DNA of 64,000 nt from Sphingomonas piscis (GCF_011300455.1 NZ_CP049869.1:992001-1056000), one strand, 5' to 3'; shown: positions 28,311-37,370, counted from the stretch's first letter. Program-made: numbers and translations. Notes: a model not told the origin generated them from the letters alone.

Positions 28311-28366
28311 AGGTTGCCGCCGCACCCAACCCAATCTAAACGGCCCTCCAACCGCATGGGGTCCTG

Positions 28367-29011
28367 ATGTTCGCTTGGTTTCAACGTCTTCTGCCCGAAC
28401 GCGGCGACTTCTTCGGAATGTTCGAAGCGCATTCGGCGACTCTGGTCGGGGCGGCCCAGGCGCTGAAGCAGCTGGCTGAAGACGGAACGTCGACTCAGCA
28501 ACTGCTCACCACCATCCAGGACCACGAGCATCAGGCGGATGACATCATCCGCGAAGTGCTGATCGCCGTTCGCAAGACTTTCCTGACGCCATTCGACCGT
28601 GGAGCGATCACGGCCCTCATCGGGTCGATGGACGATGCCATCGACGAGATGCTTGGCGCCGCACGGGCGATTGATCTTTATGGACTCCATCAGCTCCGGC
28701 CCGAGATGAAGGACATCGTCAAGCTGATCTGCGAGGCCGCAGCGGTCACGGAGGAGGCCATTCCTCTGCTCCGCGATGTCAGCAGCAATGGCGCGAAGCT
28801 CCACCAGTTGACGGGTCGCCTTGTCAGCCTCGAGGGTGAGGCCGATGACGTCCATGCGGCAGGACTGAAGCGGGCCTTCCAGGAAGTCGAGGAGATCGGT
28901 GCCATGGAATTCTCCGTCGCCCGCGAAGTCTTCAAGAATCTCGAGCGCGTCACCGACGCCTTCGAGGACGTCGCCAACCAGATCGACGGCATCGTCGTCG
29001 ATCACGCCTGA
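28367..29011 (+). CDS. DUF47 / PhoU-like phosphate transport regulator
   Basis: 214 residues, the usual length. The protein is a PhoU-like helical bundle (FEAHSATLVGAAQALKQL, DHEHQADDIIREVL, LTPFDRGAITALIGSMDDAIDEM, EGEADDVHAAGLKRAF). DUF47 partners are encoded next to Pit transporters and are thought to control their activity. Here it is directly followed by a pit gene after 15 bases, the standard pair. The E/D-rich EHEADD-type motifs may bind metals, as in PhoU. Confidence 0.93.
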   Translation: MFAWFQRLLPERGDFFGMFEAHSATLVGAAQALKQLAEDGTSTQQLLTTIQDHEHQADDIIREVLIAVRKTFLTPFDRGAITALIGSMDDAIDEMLGAARAIDLYGLHQLRPEMKDIVKLICEAAAVTEEAIPLLRDVSSNGAKLHQLTGRLVSLEGEADDVHAAGLKRAFQEVEEIGAMEFSVAREVFKNLERVTDAFEDVANQIDGIVVDHA

Positions 29012-29026
29012 GCCAGGTACAGCCAA

Positions 29027-30040
29027 GTGCATGAGCTAGCCTTCCCGCTACTCGTCGGGCTGATCGTCCTTGCGCTTGCCTTCGACTATCTGAACGGCCT
29101 CCACGATGCCGCAAATTCCATTGCGACGGTGGTCGCGACACGCCTGCTCAGCCCAGCCAAGGCCGTGGCCTTTGCGGCCTTCTTCAATTTCTCGGCTTAC
29201 TTTTTGTCGCTGGCAGTTCCGGAGCTTCACAAGGTTGCCGATACGATCGGCAAGGGCCTGATCGATAAGGACCTCGTCACCCCTGCCGTGGTGTTCGGTG
29301 CCTTGGTCGGCGCGATGTTCTGGAATGTGGTTACCTGGTGGAAGGGCATTCCATCCTCATCCAGCCATGCACTTGTAGGCGGAATCGTCGGCGCGGGCGT
29401 TGCCCATGCGGGATTCACCGGCATCCAATGGACCGGCCTCAACAAGACGCTGATCGCGATCGTCCTGTCGCCGACGCTCGGCATGATGCTCGCCATGCTG
29501 ATCATGCTGATCACGAGTTGGCTGGGCGTCCGCGCAACCGCGGCGGGGGCGGAGCGGACCTTCAGAAGCCTGCATCTGATGTCCTCAGCCGCTTACTCGA
29601 TCGGGCATGGCCTCAACGATGCCCAGAAGACGATGGGCCTCATCACCGTGCTGCTCTATTCGACGGGCTATCTGCACGGCGATTTCGAAGTCCCGCACTG
29701 GGTTGCGATCAGCTGCTATGTCGCCATCGGTTTGGGCACGCTCACCGGCGGCTGGAAGATTATCGAGACCATGGGAACGCGGATCACCAAGTTGTCGCAG
29801 CACCAGGGCTTCAGCGCCTCGCTGGGCGGCTCGGTGATGCTATTTGCCGCATCTTGGTTCGGTATTCCGGTGTCGACCACGCATACCATCACCGGCTGCA
29901 TCATCGGTGCAGGCGCGGCCCGGCGCGCGTCCGCCGTTCGCTGGCAGGTGGCCAGAAACGTCATAAGTGCCTGGGTGATCACCATTCCCGCTTCCGCCAC
30001 CGTGGCGGCGCTTTTCTACTTGCTGACAACGCTGTTCTAA
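29027..30040 (+). CDS. pit: Inorganic phosphate transporter, Pit family
   Basis: 337 residues from GTG 29027. A Pit permease carries metal-phosphate complexes with protons across the inner membrane. The duplicated family signature is visible twice: DYLNGLHDAANSIATVVATR near the N-terminus and SIGHGLNDAQKTMGLI near residue 195, plus SSSHALVGGIVGAGVA and the second GIPVSTTHTITGCIIGAG. About ten membrane segments are present. It is coupled to the DUF47 gene upstream. Confidence 0.95.
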   Translation: MHELAFPLLVGLIVLALAFDYLNGLHDAANSIATVVATRLLSPAKAVAFAAFFNFSAYFLSLAVPELHKVADTIGKGLIDKDLVTPAVVFGALVGAMFWNVVTWWKGIPSSSSHALVGGIVGAGVAHAGFTGIQWTGLNKTLIAIVLSPTLGMMLAMLIMLITSWLGVRATAAGAERTFRSLHLMSSAAYSIGHGLNDAQKTMGLITVLLYSTGYLHGDFEVPHWVAISCYVAIGLGTLTGGWKIIETMGTRITKLSQHQGFSASLGGSVMLFAASWFGIPVSTTHTITGCIIGAGAARRASAVRWQVARNVISAWVITIPASATVAALFYLLTTLF

Positions 30041-30041
30041 A

Positions 30042-30785
30042 ATGACCCGCCGAAAGAAATCGCATCAGAGCCACGGCAACCCGAACCGCCCGCGTTTTTG
30101 GGGAAAGCATGCGGTTGCCGCAGCGCTCGACAATCCTGGTCGCCGGGTATTGAAGGCCTGGGCGACCCGGGAAGCCGCCGACTTCATGCAGTTTCCCAAG
30201 GAAGTGCCGGTTACGCTGGCTGAGGCGCCGGACCTCGCCCGCCTGGTCCCGGGGGACGCGCCGCATCAAGGCGTGGTGATCGAGTGCGAACCTCTGGAGG
30301 ACATCTGGCTCGGCGATGTTCTCGCCGATGCGCCGGAGCGCGCCGTCCTATTGGTGCTGGATCAAGTGACCGACCCGCATAACGTCGGTGCAATCCTCCG
30401 TTCGGCAGCGGCGTTCGGCGCCGTTGGGATCGTCACCCAGGATCGACATTCCCCGCCGGAAGGCGGCGCATTGGCGAAGGCCGCTTCGGGTGCGCTCGAG
30501 CGCGTACCCTGGGCCCGAGTCGTTAATCTGGCACGAGCGCTCGAGGAGATCGCCGAGGCGGGTTTCTGGCGTATCGGGCTTGATGGCGAAGCCTCGACCG
30601 ACCTCAAGGAAGCCTTGGGGCCGCAGCGGGTTGCCTTGGTGCTCGGCGCGGAGGGCGCGGGACTTCGTCCGAACACGCGCGAGCATTGCGACGCGTTGGC
30701 CAAGCTGCCGATCACCGACGCGATCGAGAGCCTGAATGTCTCGAACGCCGCCGCGATCGCTCTCTACGCGGCCAGCGTCGCCTAG
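30042..30785 (+). CDS. rlmB: 23S rRNA (guanosine-2'-O)-methyltransferase RlmB / TrmH family
   Basis: 247 residues. SPOUT methyltransferase that 2'-O-methylates G2251 (E. coli numbering) of 23S rRNA with SAM. It has the N-terminal substrate-binding region (FWGKHAVAAALDNPGRRV), motif 1 VLDQVTDPHNVGAILRSAAAFG, motif 2 LVLGAEGAGLRP and motif 3 IESLNVSNAAAIALY, which form the knot. It starts one base after the pit stop and ends one base before the glycosylase start. Confidence 0.94.
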   Translation: MTRRKKSHQSHGNPNRPRFWGKHAVAAALDNPGRRVLKAWATREAADFMQFPKEVPVTLAEAPDLARLVPGDAPHQGVVIECEPLEDIWLGDVLADAPERAVLLVLDQVTDPHNVGAILRSAAAFGAVGIVTQDRHSPPEGGALAKAASGALERVPWARVVNLARALEEIAEAGFWRIGLDGEASTDLKEALGPQRVALVLGAEGAGLRPNTREHCDALAKLPITDAIESLNVSNAAAIALYAASVA

Positions 30786-31403
30786 ATGGTTCGCGACCGA
30801 GCGAGCCTGCACACGAGCGTCGCTGCACTTGCGGAACTCGAGCCGGCCTTTGCCAGCGTTATCGAGCGCCACGGCCATCCTGAGCCCCGAAGCAGCGAAC
30901 CGGGTGCACACACCCTACTTCGAACGATTGTTGGCCAGCAGGTCAGCGTCGCCGCGGCGCGCGCCATGTGGTCGAAGCTTGAGGCTGCCTACGGTACGCC
31001 GCCCGATCTGGCCGCAATCCTTCGCGCGAGCGATGAAGAGCTTCGTCTAGCCGGCCTTTCGCGGCAAAAAGCGGGCTACGCGCGTAGTCTTGCGCAGCTC
31101 GTGCTGTCGGGCGAGCTCGACCTGTCCGCGTTGCCGGCGGACGATGAAGAGGCAATCGAACTGCTGACCAGGATCAAGGGTATTGGGCGCTGGTCGGCGG
31201 AAATATATCTTCTGTTCGCCGAAGGACGGACCGACGTATGGCCGGCCGGTGACCTTGCCGTTCAGATCGAGGTTGGCCGACTTTTGGGCCTTCCGGAGCG
31301 ACCGCCGGAGAAGTTGGTTCGCGACATTGCCGAGCGCTGGCGGCCGCATCGCGGGGCGGCCGCGCTGCTGGCCTGGCACAGCTACAACAGCGCGGTTCTT
31401 TAG
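30786..31403 (+). CDS. DNA-3-methyladenine glycosylase II (AlkA-like)
   Basis: 205 residues, a compact single-domain AlkA relative. It would remove alkylated purines in base-excision repair. HhH-GPD features are: LLRTIVGQQVSVAAARAMW, the hairpin LTRIKGIGRWSAEIYLLF and the catalytic Asp in WPAGDLAVQIEVGRLL. It lacks the N-terminal domain of E. coli AlkA, as many alphaproteobacterial forms do. It is translated directly after rlmB. Its stop overlaps the stop of the convergent gene. Confidence 0.92.
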   Translation: MVRDRASLHTSVAALAELEPAFASVIERHGHPEPRSSEPGAHTLLRTIVGQQVSVAAARAMWSKLEAAYGTPPDLAAILRASDEELRLAGLSRQKAGYARSLAQLVLSGELDLSALPADDEEAIELLTRIKGIGRWSAEIYLLFAEGRTDVWPAGDLAVQIEVGRLLGLPERPPEKLVRDIAERWRPHRGAAALLAWHSYNSAVL

Positions 31404-32593
31404 CGGCGTACCTGCATATGGTGCGGGCGCGCACCCAGGTTGCGGAACACGCGCGGTCCGAGGTCGAGGCGAAACGGCGCCATCTTTTCGCCGTCGCCTT
31501 CGCGCCCGACGAGATAGCTTTGGGACGTTTGGCCCTCGCCGCTGGTCCAACGAAACAGCGCGTTGAAGGCGATCAGGGGGACGAGCAGACGCCGGCCTGC
31601 AACCTCGAAAGCACGCACCTGCTCAAGGGGCATGCTGACGCGGCTGTTCAGTTCGATGCTGCGCATGGGCGGAATGCCCTCGATCGGATCCCCAACGCCG
31701 GCCGGCTGCTGGAAGAAGGCCGCAATTTCCTGATCCTGTGCAGGACCGGCGTTCAGCATCGCTACCTCGATGCGGACATCGCGGGCGGGTGCATTCCCGC
31801 TGTTCAACGCCACTAGCGTAAACTCCAGCGTCGCGTGCGTCTGGTCGATAATGCAGCGGCCGGGTGTGACGTCCAAGTCGAGCACGGGCCGCAAGCGCGT
31901 CGACACGACCCCGCCAGATGCGCTTTTCGGCGCGGGGGCGATCGCCGGTGCAGCGGATGGTGAGGCCGATGCCGCGCGCGGCATCGGCCTGGGCGGCGGG
32001 GCTGGCTCAGCCGGGATGAAGGCCTCAAGTTGCTCCGCATTCGAGAGCGCTGCGCGGGCACGCCGCCGGTATAAGGCGAACCCGATCGCAAGTACCGCTG
32101 CCAGGGCCGCCACCAACCAGGGTACCATCCCCCAGCCGTTTTGCGGCACCGGCTGAGTTGCGGCTGGCGGCAGCGCAGGCGGCAGGGCTGATGGCTGGGT
32201 TTCGAAGCCTCCCTGCGGTAACGGGTCGACGCCAGCATCGGCCGGCTGCGAGCTCAAGTCCTGCGGAGGATCGGCGGGCGGCTGCGAAGCGGGTGCGTCA
32301 ATGTTACGATCGGCTGGTGCCGACGGGCGTTGCGACACGGCTTCCGAAGGGCGACCGGCCGATGGAGACGGTGCCCGGGCCGGCGCAGTCGAATCCGGCG
32401 AAGCATCCGGAGTTTGCTGCTGCGGCTGGTTCTGCGGTGCAGGGGCGGTTCCAGGCAGCGAAAAGTTGCGAAGCTCACGCGGACCAACCGTGGTGGGCGG
32501 AGGATCCGCAGGTGCCGTCGACTGGGCAAGCGCGGGCGCGGCCACGATGGCGGCTAAAAGCATGCTGATGCTCCAGCGGGAGCCCTTGTTCAT
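31400..32593 (-). CDS. Hypothetical secreted/membrane protein with Pro/Ala-rich linker
   Basis: 397 residues: signal peptide (SMLLAAIVAAPALAQ), a disordered Pro/Ser/Gln-rich stretch of about 125 residues, one membrane helix (WLVAALAAVLAIGFALY) followed by RRRAR, a second Pro/Ala linker, and a beta-rich C-terminal domain (LRPVLDLDVTPGRCIIDQ, ATLEFTLVALNSGNAPARDVRIEV) resembling an immunoglobulin-like/CARDB fold. With the RRR stop-transfer the C-terminal domain would be cytoplasmic. Function is unknown. Confidence 0.8.
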   Translation of the reverse strand: MNKGSRWSISMLLAAIVAAPALAQSTAPADPPPTTVGPRELRNFSLPGTAPAPQNQPQQQTPDASPDSTAPARAPSPSAGRPSEAVSQRPSAPADRNIDAPASQPPADPPQDLSSQPADAGVDPLPQGGFETQPSALPPALPPAATQPVPQNGWGMVPWLVAALAAVLAIGFALYRRRARAALSNAEQLEAFIPAEPAPPPRPMPRAASASPSAAPAIAPAPKSASGGVVSTRLRPVLDLDVTPGRCIIDQTHATLEFTLVALNSGNAPARDVRIEVAMLNAGPAQDQEIAAFFQQPAGVGDPIEGIPPMRSIELNSRVSMPLEQVRAFEVAGRRLLVPLIAFNALFRWTSGEGQTSQSYLVGREGDGEKMAPFRLDLGPRVFRNLGARPHHMQVRR

Positions 32594-32679
32594 TCACCTG
32601 CCTGTGCTGAGCTGTGGGCCCGAAGCCCGCCACACCGCGCCAATGGCGCGTTGCGGCGGCAGGTTCAAGCGTGGCAGCG

Positions 32680-33372
32680 TTACCGGGCGTCGACGAGCAC
32701 CAGTTCAGCGTCTTCGTCTGCTTCGATGGTCAGGCGTTCTTCGCCTGTGATTGCCACACCGTCGCGGGCGTTTGCCTCGACGCCGTTCACCCGCACCTTG
32801 CCGCTTGGCACGAGATAGAGGTGGCGCTCAGCATTGGCCTCGAGCGAAATGGCGCTGCCTTTTGCGATCGTCGCGCCAAGGATGCGCGCGTCGGCATTGA
32901 TGGTCAGGGTGCCGTCGCTCCCATCACCGCTTGCAAGCAGCTGAAAGGATCCGCGGCGCGCGTCCTTGGGGAATGGCATCGCGCCCCAAGCCGGCGGGGC
33001 GGAGGGACGATCGGTCTGGATCCAAATCTGGAACAAGGTCGTATCCTCGTCCTCCAGATTATATTCGGCGTGAGTGACGCCCGTCCCGGCGCTCATGACC
33101 TGAACGTCACCGGCCGCGGTGCGTCCCTGATTGCCCATCGAATCCTTGTGGGTGATGGCACCTTTTCGGACGTAGGTGATGATTTCCATGTCGCGGTGCG
33201 GGTGGGGCGGAAAACCGCTCTTGCCGGCGATCTTGTCGTCGTTCCAGACGCGAATGCTGCCCCAGCCCATGCGAGCCGGGTCATAGTAACTGGCAAATGA
33301 AAAATGGTGGCGGGCGTCGAGCCAGCCGTGATTGGCATGGCCGAGACTTGCGAAGGGGCGGATGTCGATCAT
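32680..33372 (-). CDS. Pirin family protein (YhhW-like)
   Basis: 230 residues from ATG 33372; the open frame extends to 33447 without homology. Bicupin with metal-binding residues in FPPHPHRDMEIITYV and GTGVTHAEYN (His-His-Glu/His set). Bacterial pirins include quercetin 2,3-dioxygenases and redox-sensing regulators. The C-terminal cupin is degenerate as usual. It is divergent from the histidine kinase gene and has no strong ribosome binding site. Confidence 0.92.
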   Translation of the reverse strand: MIDIRPFASLGHANHGWLDARHHFSFASYYDPARMGWGSIRVWNDDKIAGKSGFPPHPHRDMEIITYVRKGAITHKDSMGNQGRTAAGDVQVMSAGTGVTHAEYNLEDEDTTLFQIWIQTDRPSAPPAWGAMPFPKDARRGSFQLLASGDGSDGTLTINADARILGATIAKGSAISLEANAERHLYLVPSGKVRVNGVEANARDGVAITGEERLTIEADEDAELVLVDAR

Positions 33373-33506
33373 GAGGGTGAAGATGGGATCATGATCGAAC
33401 CTGCTCAAGAACGCACAAATATGTAACCGGTGCGGCCTTTCGTTCATGCTTTACGGACCCACTTTCGCCGCTAAACGGTTGTCGTGCCCCGGGAGCCTGT
33501 GCGGCC

Positions 33507-35867
33507 ATGAACGAGTATAGTGACATCGAAGCCGCCGGGCTGCAGTTCCTTGAAGATGGCGGGGAATGCGGCGCATTGATCGCCGCGCGGGACTGGTCAA
33601 CCAGTTTAGGCGATCCTCGACGTTGGCCGCAAAGCCTAAAGACTGCCACCTCTTTGCTGCTTCGCTCTCCAGTGCCGATCGTAATGCTGTGGGGCGAAGA
33701 TGGGATCATGCTCTACAACGACGCTTATTCGATGTTCGCTGGCGGGCGGCACCCCGAACTGCTCGGGTCCAAGGTGCGCGAGGGCTGGCCCGAGGTCGCC
33801 GACTTCAACGACAATGTCATGAAGATCGGGCTCGCAGGCGGGACCCTGCAGTACAGCGATCAGGAATTGACCCTGTACCGGCATGGACGGCCGGAACAGG
33901 TCTGGATGAACCTCGATTACTCGCCAGTCATCGATGAAAGCGGCAAGCCTGCTGGCGTATTGGCGATCGTGGTCGAGACCACGGAGCGGGTCGCGGCGGA
34001 GCATGCCTTACGGGAACGGGAAAGCCGCCTGCGCTTTTTCGACGAACTCGGTCAAGCGACCCGCGCATTAGCGGACCCGTTCGAAATCATGGCGGTAACT
34101 GCCCGGATGCTTGGGCAGCATATGCATGCGTCCGTTTGTGCCTATGCCGACATGGACGAGGATGAAGACGGCTTCACCATCCGCGGCGACTGGGCAGCGC
34201 CCGGCTCCAAGAGCATCGTCGGCAAGTACAAATTGGTGGATTTCGGCGACCGCGCGGTGACGGAACTGCACGCAGGCCGACCCCTGATCACGCGCGATAC
34301 TCTGACGGAGCTGGGCCCGGAGGAAGGAGAAGGGCTACTGAGCCTGGGCCTCAAGGCGACTGTTTGCATGCCCTTTATCAAGGCAGGCAAACTGACGGCG
34401 CTGATGGCCGTTCACCAGGCGGCCCCGCGGAACTGGACGGATGCCGACCTCGCCTTGATCTCGGAAGCAACCGAACGGTCATGGGCTTATATCGAACGCA
34501 CCCGTTCCGAGGCCTTCCTTCGCGAAAGTGAAAGCCGGTTCCGCAACATGGCGGACAATTCACCGATGATGGTCTGGGTCACTGACCCGACCGGCTTCTG
34601 CAACTACCTGAATCGGCGGTGGTACGAATATACCGGACAGGAAGAGGGTGAGGGCGAAGGGTTCGGCTGGTTGAAGGCCGTTCACCCCGACGATCTTTCG
34701 ACTGCCGAAAAGGCGTTCGTCAGCGCGAATGCCGAGCAGCGGGACTATCGGGTCGAATTCCGCTTGCGACGGGCGGACGGCAGCTACCGTTGGGTCATTG
34801 ACGCCGCTGCCGCCCGCGTCGGCGCCGATGGCACCTTCCTGGGATATATCGGCTCGGTATTTGACATCGACGAACGACGGGAAGCGGAAGAGCGGCTTGC
34901 ATTCCACGAAGAGCAATTGCGGCTAGCGATCGATGCGGCCGAGATCGGCTTGTGGGACGTCGATCTCCTTCAGGACACGCTTTATTGGCCGCCGCGGCTC
35001 AAGCAGATGTTCGGGATCGACCCCGACGTCCCCGTGTCCATGGCCGACTTCTACAACGGCCTGCATCCCGATGATCGTGAAACCACTTTGGCGGCATTCC
35101 AGACCGCGCTCGATCCTGCGCTTCGCGCGCTTTACGACGTTGAATATCGCACCATCGGAAAGGAAGATGGGGTCGTTCGCTGGGTCGCCGCGAAGGGGCG
35201 CGGCTTCTTCGACGAACAAGGGCGCTGCATTCGCGCGCTCGGCACCGCCATCGAAATTACCGACCGCAAAAAGGCAGAGCAGCACCAACGCCTTCTGATC
35301 GACGAGCTCAGCCACCGCGCCAAGAACCTGCTGGCGATCGTTCAATCGGTGGCGCACCAAACATTTCGCGGCGAAGGTTCTCCAGACGAGATGCGAAAGG
35401 CCTTTGAAGGCCGCATCGGCGCTCTGGGGGCGGCACACAGCGTCCTGACCCAACAGAAGTGGGAAAGCGCACCGGTCCGGCAGATCATCTGCGATACGGT
35501 CTTCGCAGTCGCCTCCAATCTCAACCGGCTCAATCTCGATGGTCCGGAATTGACCCTGTCGCCCAAGACGGCCGTCAGCCTGGCCATGGCCATTCACGAG
35601 CTTGCTACCAACGCACTGAAATATGGTGCGCTCAGCAACGACAGCGGCACGGTCGAGGTCGCCTGGTCTACAGCCGCCAACCGTCTTCGGTTTGAGTGGC
35701 GTGAGCGTGGCGGACCGCCCGTCGAAGCGCCCGAGCGGCGGGGATTCGGTAGCAGGATGATCGAGCGGGGACTGTCCGCGGAGCTTGGAGGCACGGTGAA
35801 GATCCACTTCGAACCCCAAGGGGTAGTCTGCATCGTCGATGCCCCACTGCCGGAGAGCGGGAATTGA
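33507..35867 (+). CDS. HWE-family sensor histidine kinase with PAS and GAF domains
   Basis: 786 residues and no membrane segments, so cytoplasmic. In order: N-terminal PAS-like domain (about 30-150, YNDAYSMFAGGRHPELLG), GAF (about 170-325), two further PAS domains (about 340-455 and 470-595), then the HWE kinase core. The phospho-acceptor is in LSHRAKNLLAIVQSVAHQ near residue 600; the N-box is AIHELATNALKYGALS and the diagnostic Trp-x-Glu lies in FEWRERGG. The HWE family lacks a classical F box. The response regulator gene starts within its stop codon, so they form a two-component pair. The signal is unknown; light or redox is possible through PAS/GAF. Confidence 0.93.
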   Translation: MNEYSDIEAAGLQFLEDGGECGALIAARDWSTSLGDPRRWPQSLKTATSLLLRSPVPIVMLWGEDGIMLYNDAYSMFAGGRHPELLGSKVREGWPEVADFNDNVMKIGLAGGTLQYSDQELTLYRHGRPEQVWMNLDYSPVIDESGKPAGVLAIVVETTERVAAEHALRERESRLRFFDELGQATRALADPFEIMAVTARMLGQHMHASVCAYADMDEDEDGFTIRGDWAAPGSKSIVGKYKLVDFGDRAVTELHAGRPLITRDTLTELGPEEGEGLLSLGLKATVCMPFIKAGKLTALMAVHQAAPRNWTDADLALISEATERSWAYIERTRSEAFLRESESRFRNMADNSPMMVWVTDPTGFCNYLNRRWYEYTGQEEGEGEGFGWLKAVHPDDLSTAEKAFVSANAEQRDYRVEFRLRRADGSYRWVIDAAAARVGADGTFLGYIGSVFDIDERREAEERLAFHEEQLRLAIDAAEIGLWDVDLLQDTLYWPPRLKQMFGIDPDVPVSMADFYNGLHPDDRETTLAAFQTALDPALRALYDVEYRTIGKEDGVVRWVAAKGRGFFDEQGRCIRALGTAIEITDRKKAEQHQRLLIDELSHRAKNLLAIVQSVAHQTFRGEGSPDEMRKAFEGRIGALGAAHSVLTQQKWESAPVRQIICDTVFAVASNLNRLNLDGPELTLSPKTAVSLAMAIHELATNALKYGALSNDSGTVEVAWSTAANRLRFEWRERGGPPVEAPERRGFGSRMIERGLSAELGGTVKIHFEPQGVVCIVDAPLPESGN

Positions 35868-36223
35868 GCAAACTCGCTGGCAAAAGAGTCCTGATCGTCG
35901 AAGACGAAGCGATTATCGCTTTTGCGATCGAGGACATGCTGGTCGAGCTCGGGTGCGTTATCATCGGCCCGGCGTTGCGGCTGGATGAGGCCTGCGATCT
36001 TGCCGACACCGAATTGATCGATGCAGCGATCCTGGACGTAAACATCAATTCTGAACGCAGCTACCCCGTCGCCGATCGGCTGCACCAGCGCGGCGTCCCA
36101 TTCGTCTTTGCGACCGGCTATGATCGCGAGGGCCTGGAATGGCGTGGCAGCGATCCGGAAATCATCGCCAAACCCTATCGCAGGGACCAGGTTCAATCGG
36201 CGCTTGAGCGGATGATCGACTAA
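35864..36223 (+). CDS. Single-domain response regulator
   Basis: 119 residues from TTG 35864 (overlap TTGA with the kinase stop; GGAGAGCGGGAA upstream). Receiver domain only: acidic pocket VEDEA, phospho-acceptor Asp in AAILDVNIN, Thr in FVFATGYD and Lys in IIAKPYR. There is no output domain, as in CheY-like/FAT-GUY receivers (ATGY matches the FATGUY motif of alphaproteobacteria). It probably takes phosphate from the neighbouring HWE kinase. It is the last chromosomal gene before the island. Confidence 0.93.
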   Translation: MSKLAGKRVLIVEDEAIIAFAIEDMLVELGCVIIGPALRLDEACDLADTELIDAAILDVNINSERSYPVADRLHQRGVPFVFATGYDREGLEWRGSDPEIIAKPYRRDQVQSALERMID

Positions 36224-36224
36224 A

Positions 36225-36245
36225 CTCTTCCACCCGGCGGAAGAG
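36225..36245 (-). terminator. Hairpin: probable original terminator of tRNA-Leu, now stranded
   Basis: CTCTTCC (36225-36231) pairs with GGAAGAG (36239-36245). Read on the minus strand the stem is followed by TTTAG. It touches the tRNA-Leu-like end at 36247. Before the island inserted it would have stood directly downstream of tRNA-Leu, whose gene is now 18 kb away. It may also serve the response regulator gene from the other side. Confidence 0.5.
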
Positions 36246-36246
36246 A

Positions 36247-36265
36247 TGGTGCCAGGAGAGGACTC
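36247..36265 (+). repeat. attL: copy of the tRNA-Leu 3' end
   Basis: TGGTGCCAGGAGAGGACTC matches 54544-54563 except that CC replaces CCC. It is in the same orientation as the 3' end of the tRNA-Leu gene and marks the island boundary. The missing C lies in a homopolymer. Confidence 0.8.
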
Positions 36266-36774
36266 ACATCTCCCTGCCCGGGGTCGTGGTCGGTGGGATT
36301 ATCATTTTGGTCGATCATCTGGGCATCGTCTGGATGGTTCTTCGACTCGTCAACCGCTTTTGGTCTGAGGCTCTTTTTGCGGCCCGCAGAGCGCGCCAGG
36401 ACGGTTGAGGGATCATCTCCTGCGCCAACCTCGTGAACACGCTCACAGAGCAGCGGAGCGGGCCTGAGGTTGATGCAGATGATGGTTGACCGTCGCCTCA
36501 ATAACGGTGGTCGATATCCACGCGATATTGCGCAGCTAGTTCCTCAGCGCGGACGATTGCGGTGTCGTAATCAGGGAACTCTTCGTCATCGACAACATCG
36601 ATGTCGCCATCATCCTCGTCACCATCGCGCACCCAAGATGTCACTGACCAGCCCTTGCGGAACATCGCATCAGGATAGCCATCGAGATCATCGCCGAACT
36701 CGTCGCTGAACTCCCCTCCGCTCGGATTGCCACAGTCGCCGTCCACGGGATTTCCATCCTCATCGGCAACCTGC
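36252..36774 (+). repeat. Left copy of 523-bp inverted repeat (IR1-L)
   Basis: Matches 52195-52717 on the opposite strand over the full 523 bases; the regions I compared were identical, and the encoded protein segments are identical throughout. It starts in the att core and ends inside the acidic-protein gene. It contains the last 277 bases of that gene and about 245 bases between its stop and the att core. A short ORF on the minus strand there (36501 leftward) crosses the att junction and is probably not a gene. Confidence 0.95.
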
Positions 36775-37004
36775 TCGACAAAGGGGTGGATCGACACCTC
36801 GAAGAAGGTCCGACCGTTTTCGTCGCTAGCCGGGGGTTCGTCCTCGTCCCGACTATCTTCCATGGTGGTGACGACCCCGAGCTTGCGCAACTCGGCCTGG
36901 GCCCGTGTGTATTCCTCTTCGCTCATCCAGCCATTCTCGTCGCCGGCGTTCTGGATGATCGCCATTGCCTTGCGCAGGTTGAGGGGAAGTTCTGCAATGT
37001 TCAC
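36498..37004 (-). CDS. Hypothetical very acidic protein (168 aa)
   Basis: GTG 37004 is chosen as start because CGGAG lies nine bases upstream and the protein then opens VNIAELPLNLRKAMAIIQNA; the frame stays open to 37082. An N-terminal helical part (GWMSEEEYTRAQAELRKLG) is followed by a strongly acidic second half (DGDEDDGDIDVVDDEEFPDY) ending AAQYRVDIDHRY. Such acidity can indicate a DNA-mimic or chaperone-like protein, but no family is recognised. Its 3' half is duplicated in inverted orientation at the other end of the island. Confidence 0.7.
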   Translation of the reverse strand: MNIAELPLNLRKAMAIIQNAGDENGWMSEEEYTRAQAELRKLGVVTTMEDSRDEDEPPASDENGRTFFEVSIHPFVEQVADEDGNPVDGDCGNPSGGEFSDEFGDDLDGYPDAMFRKGWSVTSWVRDGDEDDGDIDVVDDEEFPDYDTAIVRAEELAAQYRVDIDHRY

Positions 37005-37115
37005 TGTCGTGTTCTCCGATGGCGTGATGCCATGACCAGAGATTAGGGTGCAGCGGTTTGGCCGCGCATTATTGAAATGCACCCCGCTACTAGAACTTGA
37101 ACTTATCAGCGCAGC

Positions 37116-37370
37116 CTACCGGTCGAAGCCCATGCGGCGCATGCCCGGACTGAAGGTGCGGAGGTCATCGATGCCGCTGTCCGTATTAGCACCGATGATC
37201 GTCGTGCAGGTTGGGGTGATCGTCGGCTTGGGCAGCTTGGTCCGGAGCAGGGGAATGACGGCGGCGACGGCGCTGATTGCAGCGGCAACAGCGCCGATGA
37301 TGGCAAGAAAGGTGGCGAGATCGAAAATTCCGGGCTCCTTAAGGTTGAGCCCGCAGTTTACCTCGCCCAC
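37116..37370 (-). CDS. Possible small membrane protein (84 aa)
   Basis: From GTG 37370: short polar N-terminus, one or two hydrophobic segments (IFDLATFLAIIGAVAAAISA, VAAVIPLLRT), then a polar tail TKLPKPTITPTCTTIIGAN. The ribosome binding site is too close to the GTG to be convincing. Composition suits a real small membrane protein, but this is weak evidence. It lies upstream of and on the same strand as the acidic protein. Confidence 0.4.
   Translation of the reverse strand: MGEVNCGLNLKEPGIFDLATFLAIIGAVAAAISAVAAVIPLLRTKLPKPTITPTCTTIIGANTDSGIDDLRTFSPGMRRMGFDR

Noticed and set aside
36220..36501. 93-codon minus-strand ORF inside the left 523-bp repeat, with a partner at 52468-53016
   Set aside because: Both read through an att junction into unrelated sequence (chromosome on one side, tRNA remnants on the other), have no good start signal, and their identity is explained by the inverted repeat itself.
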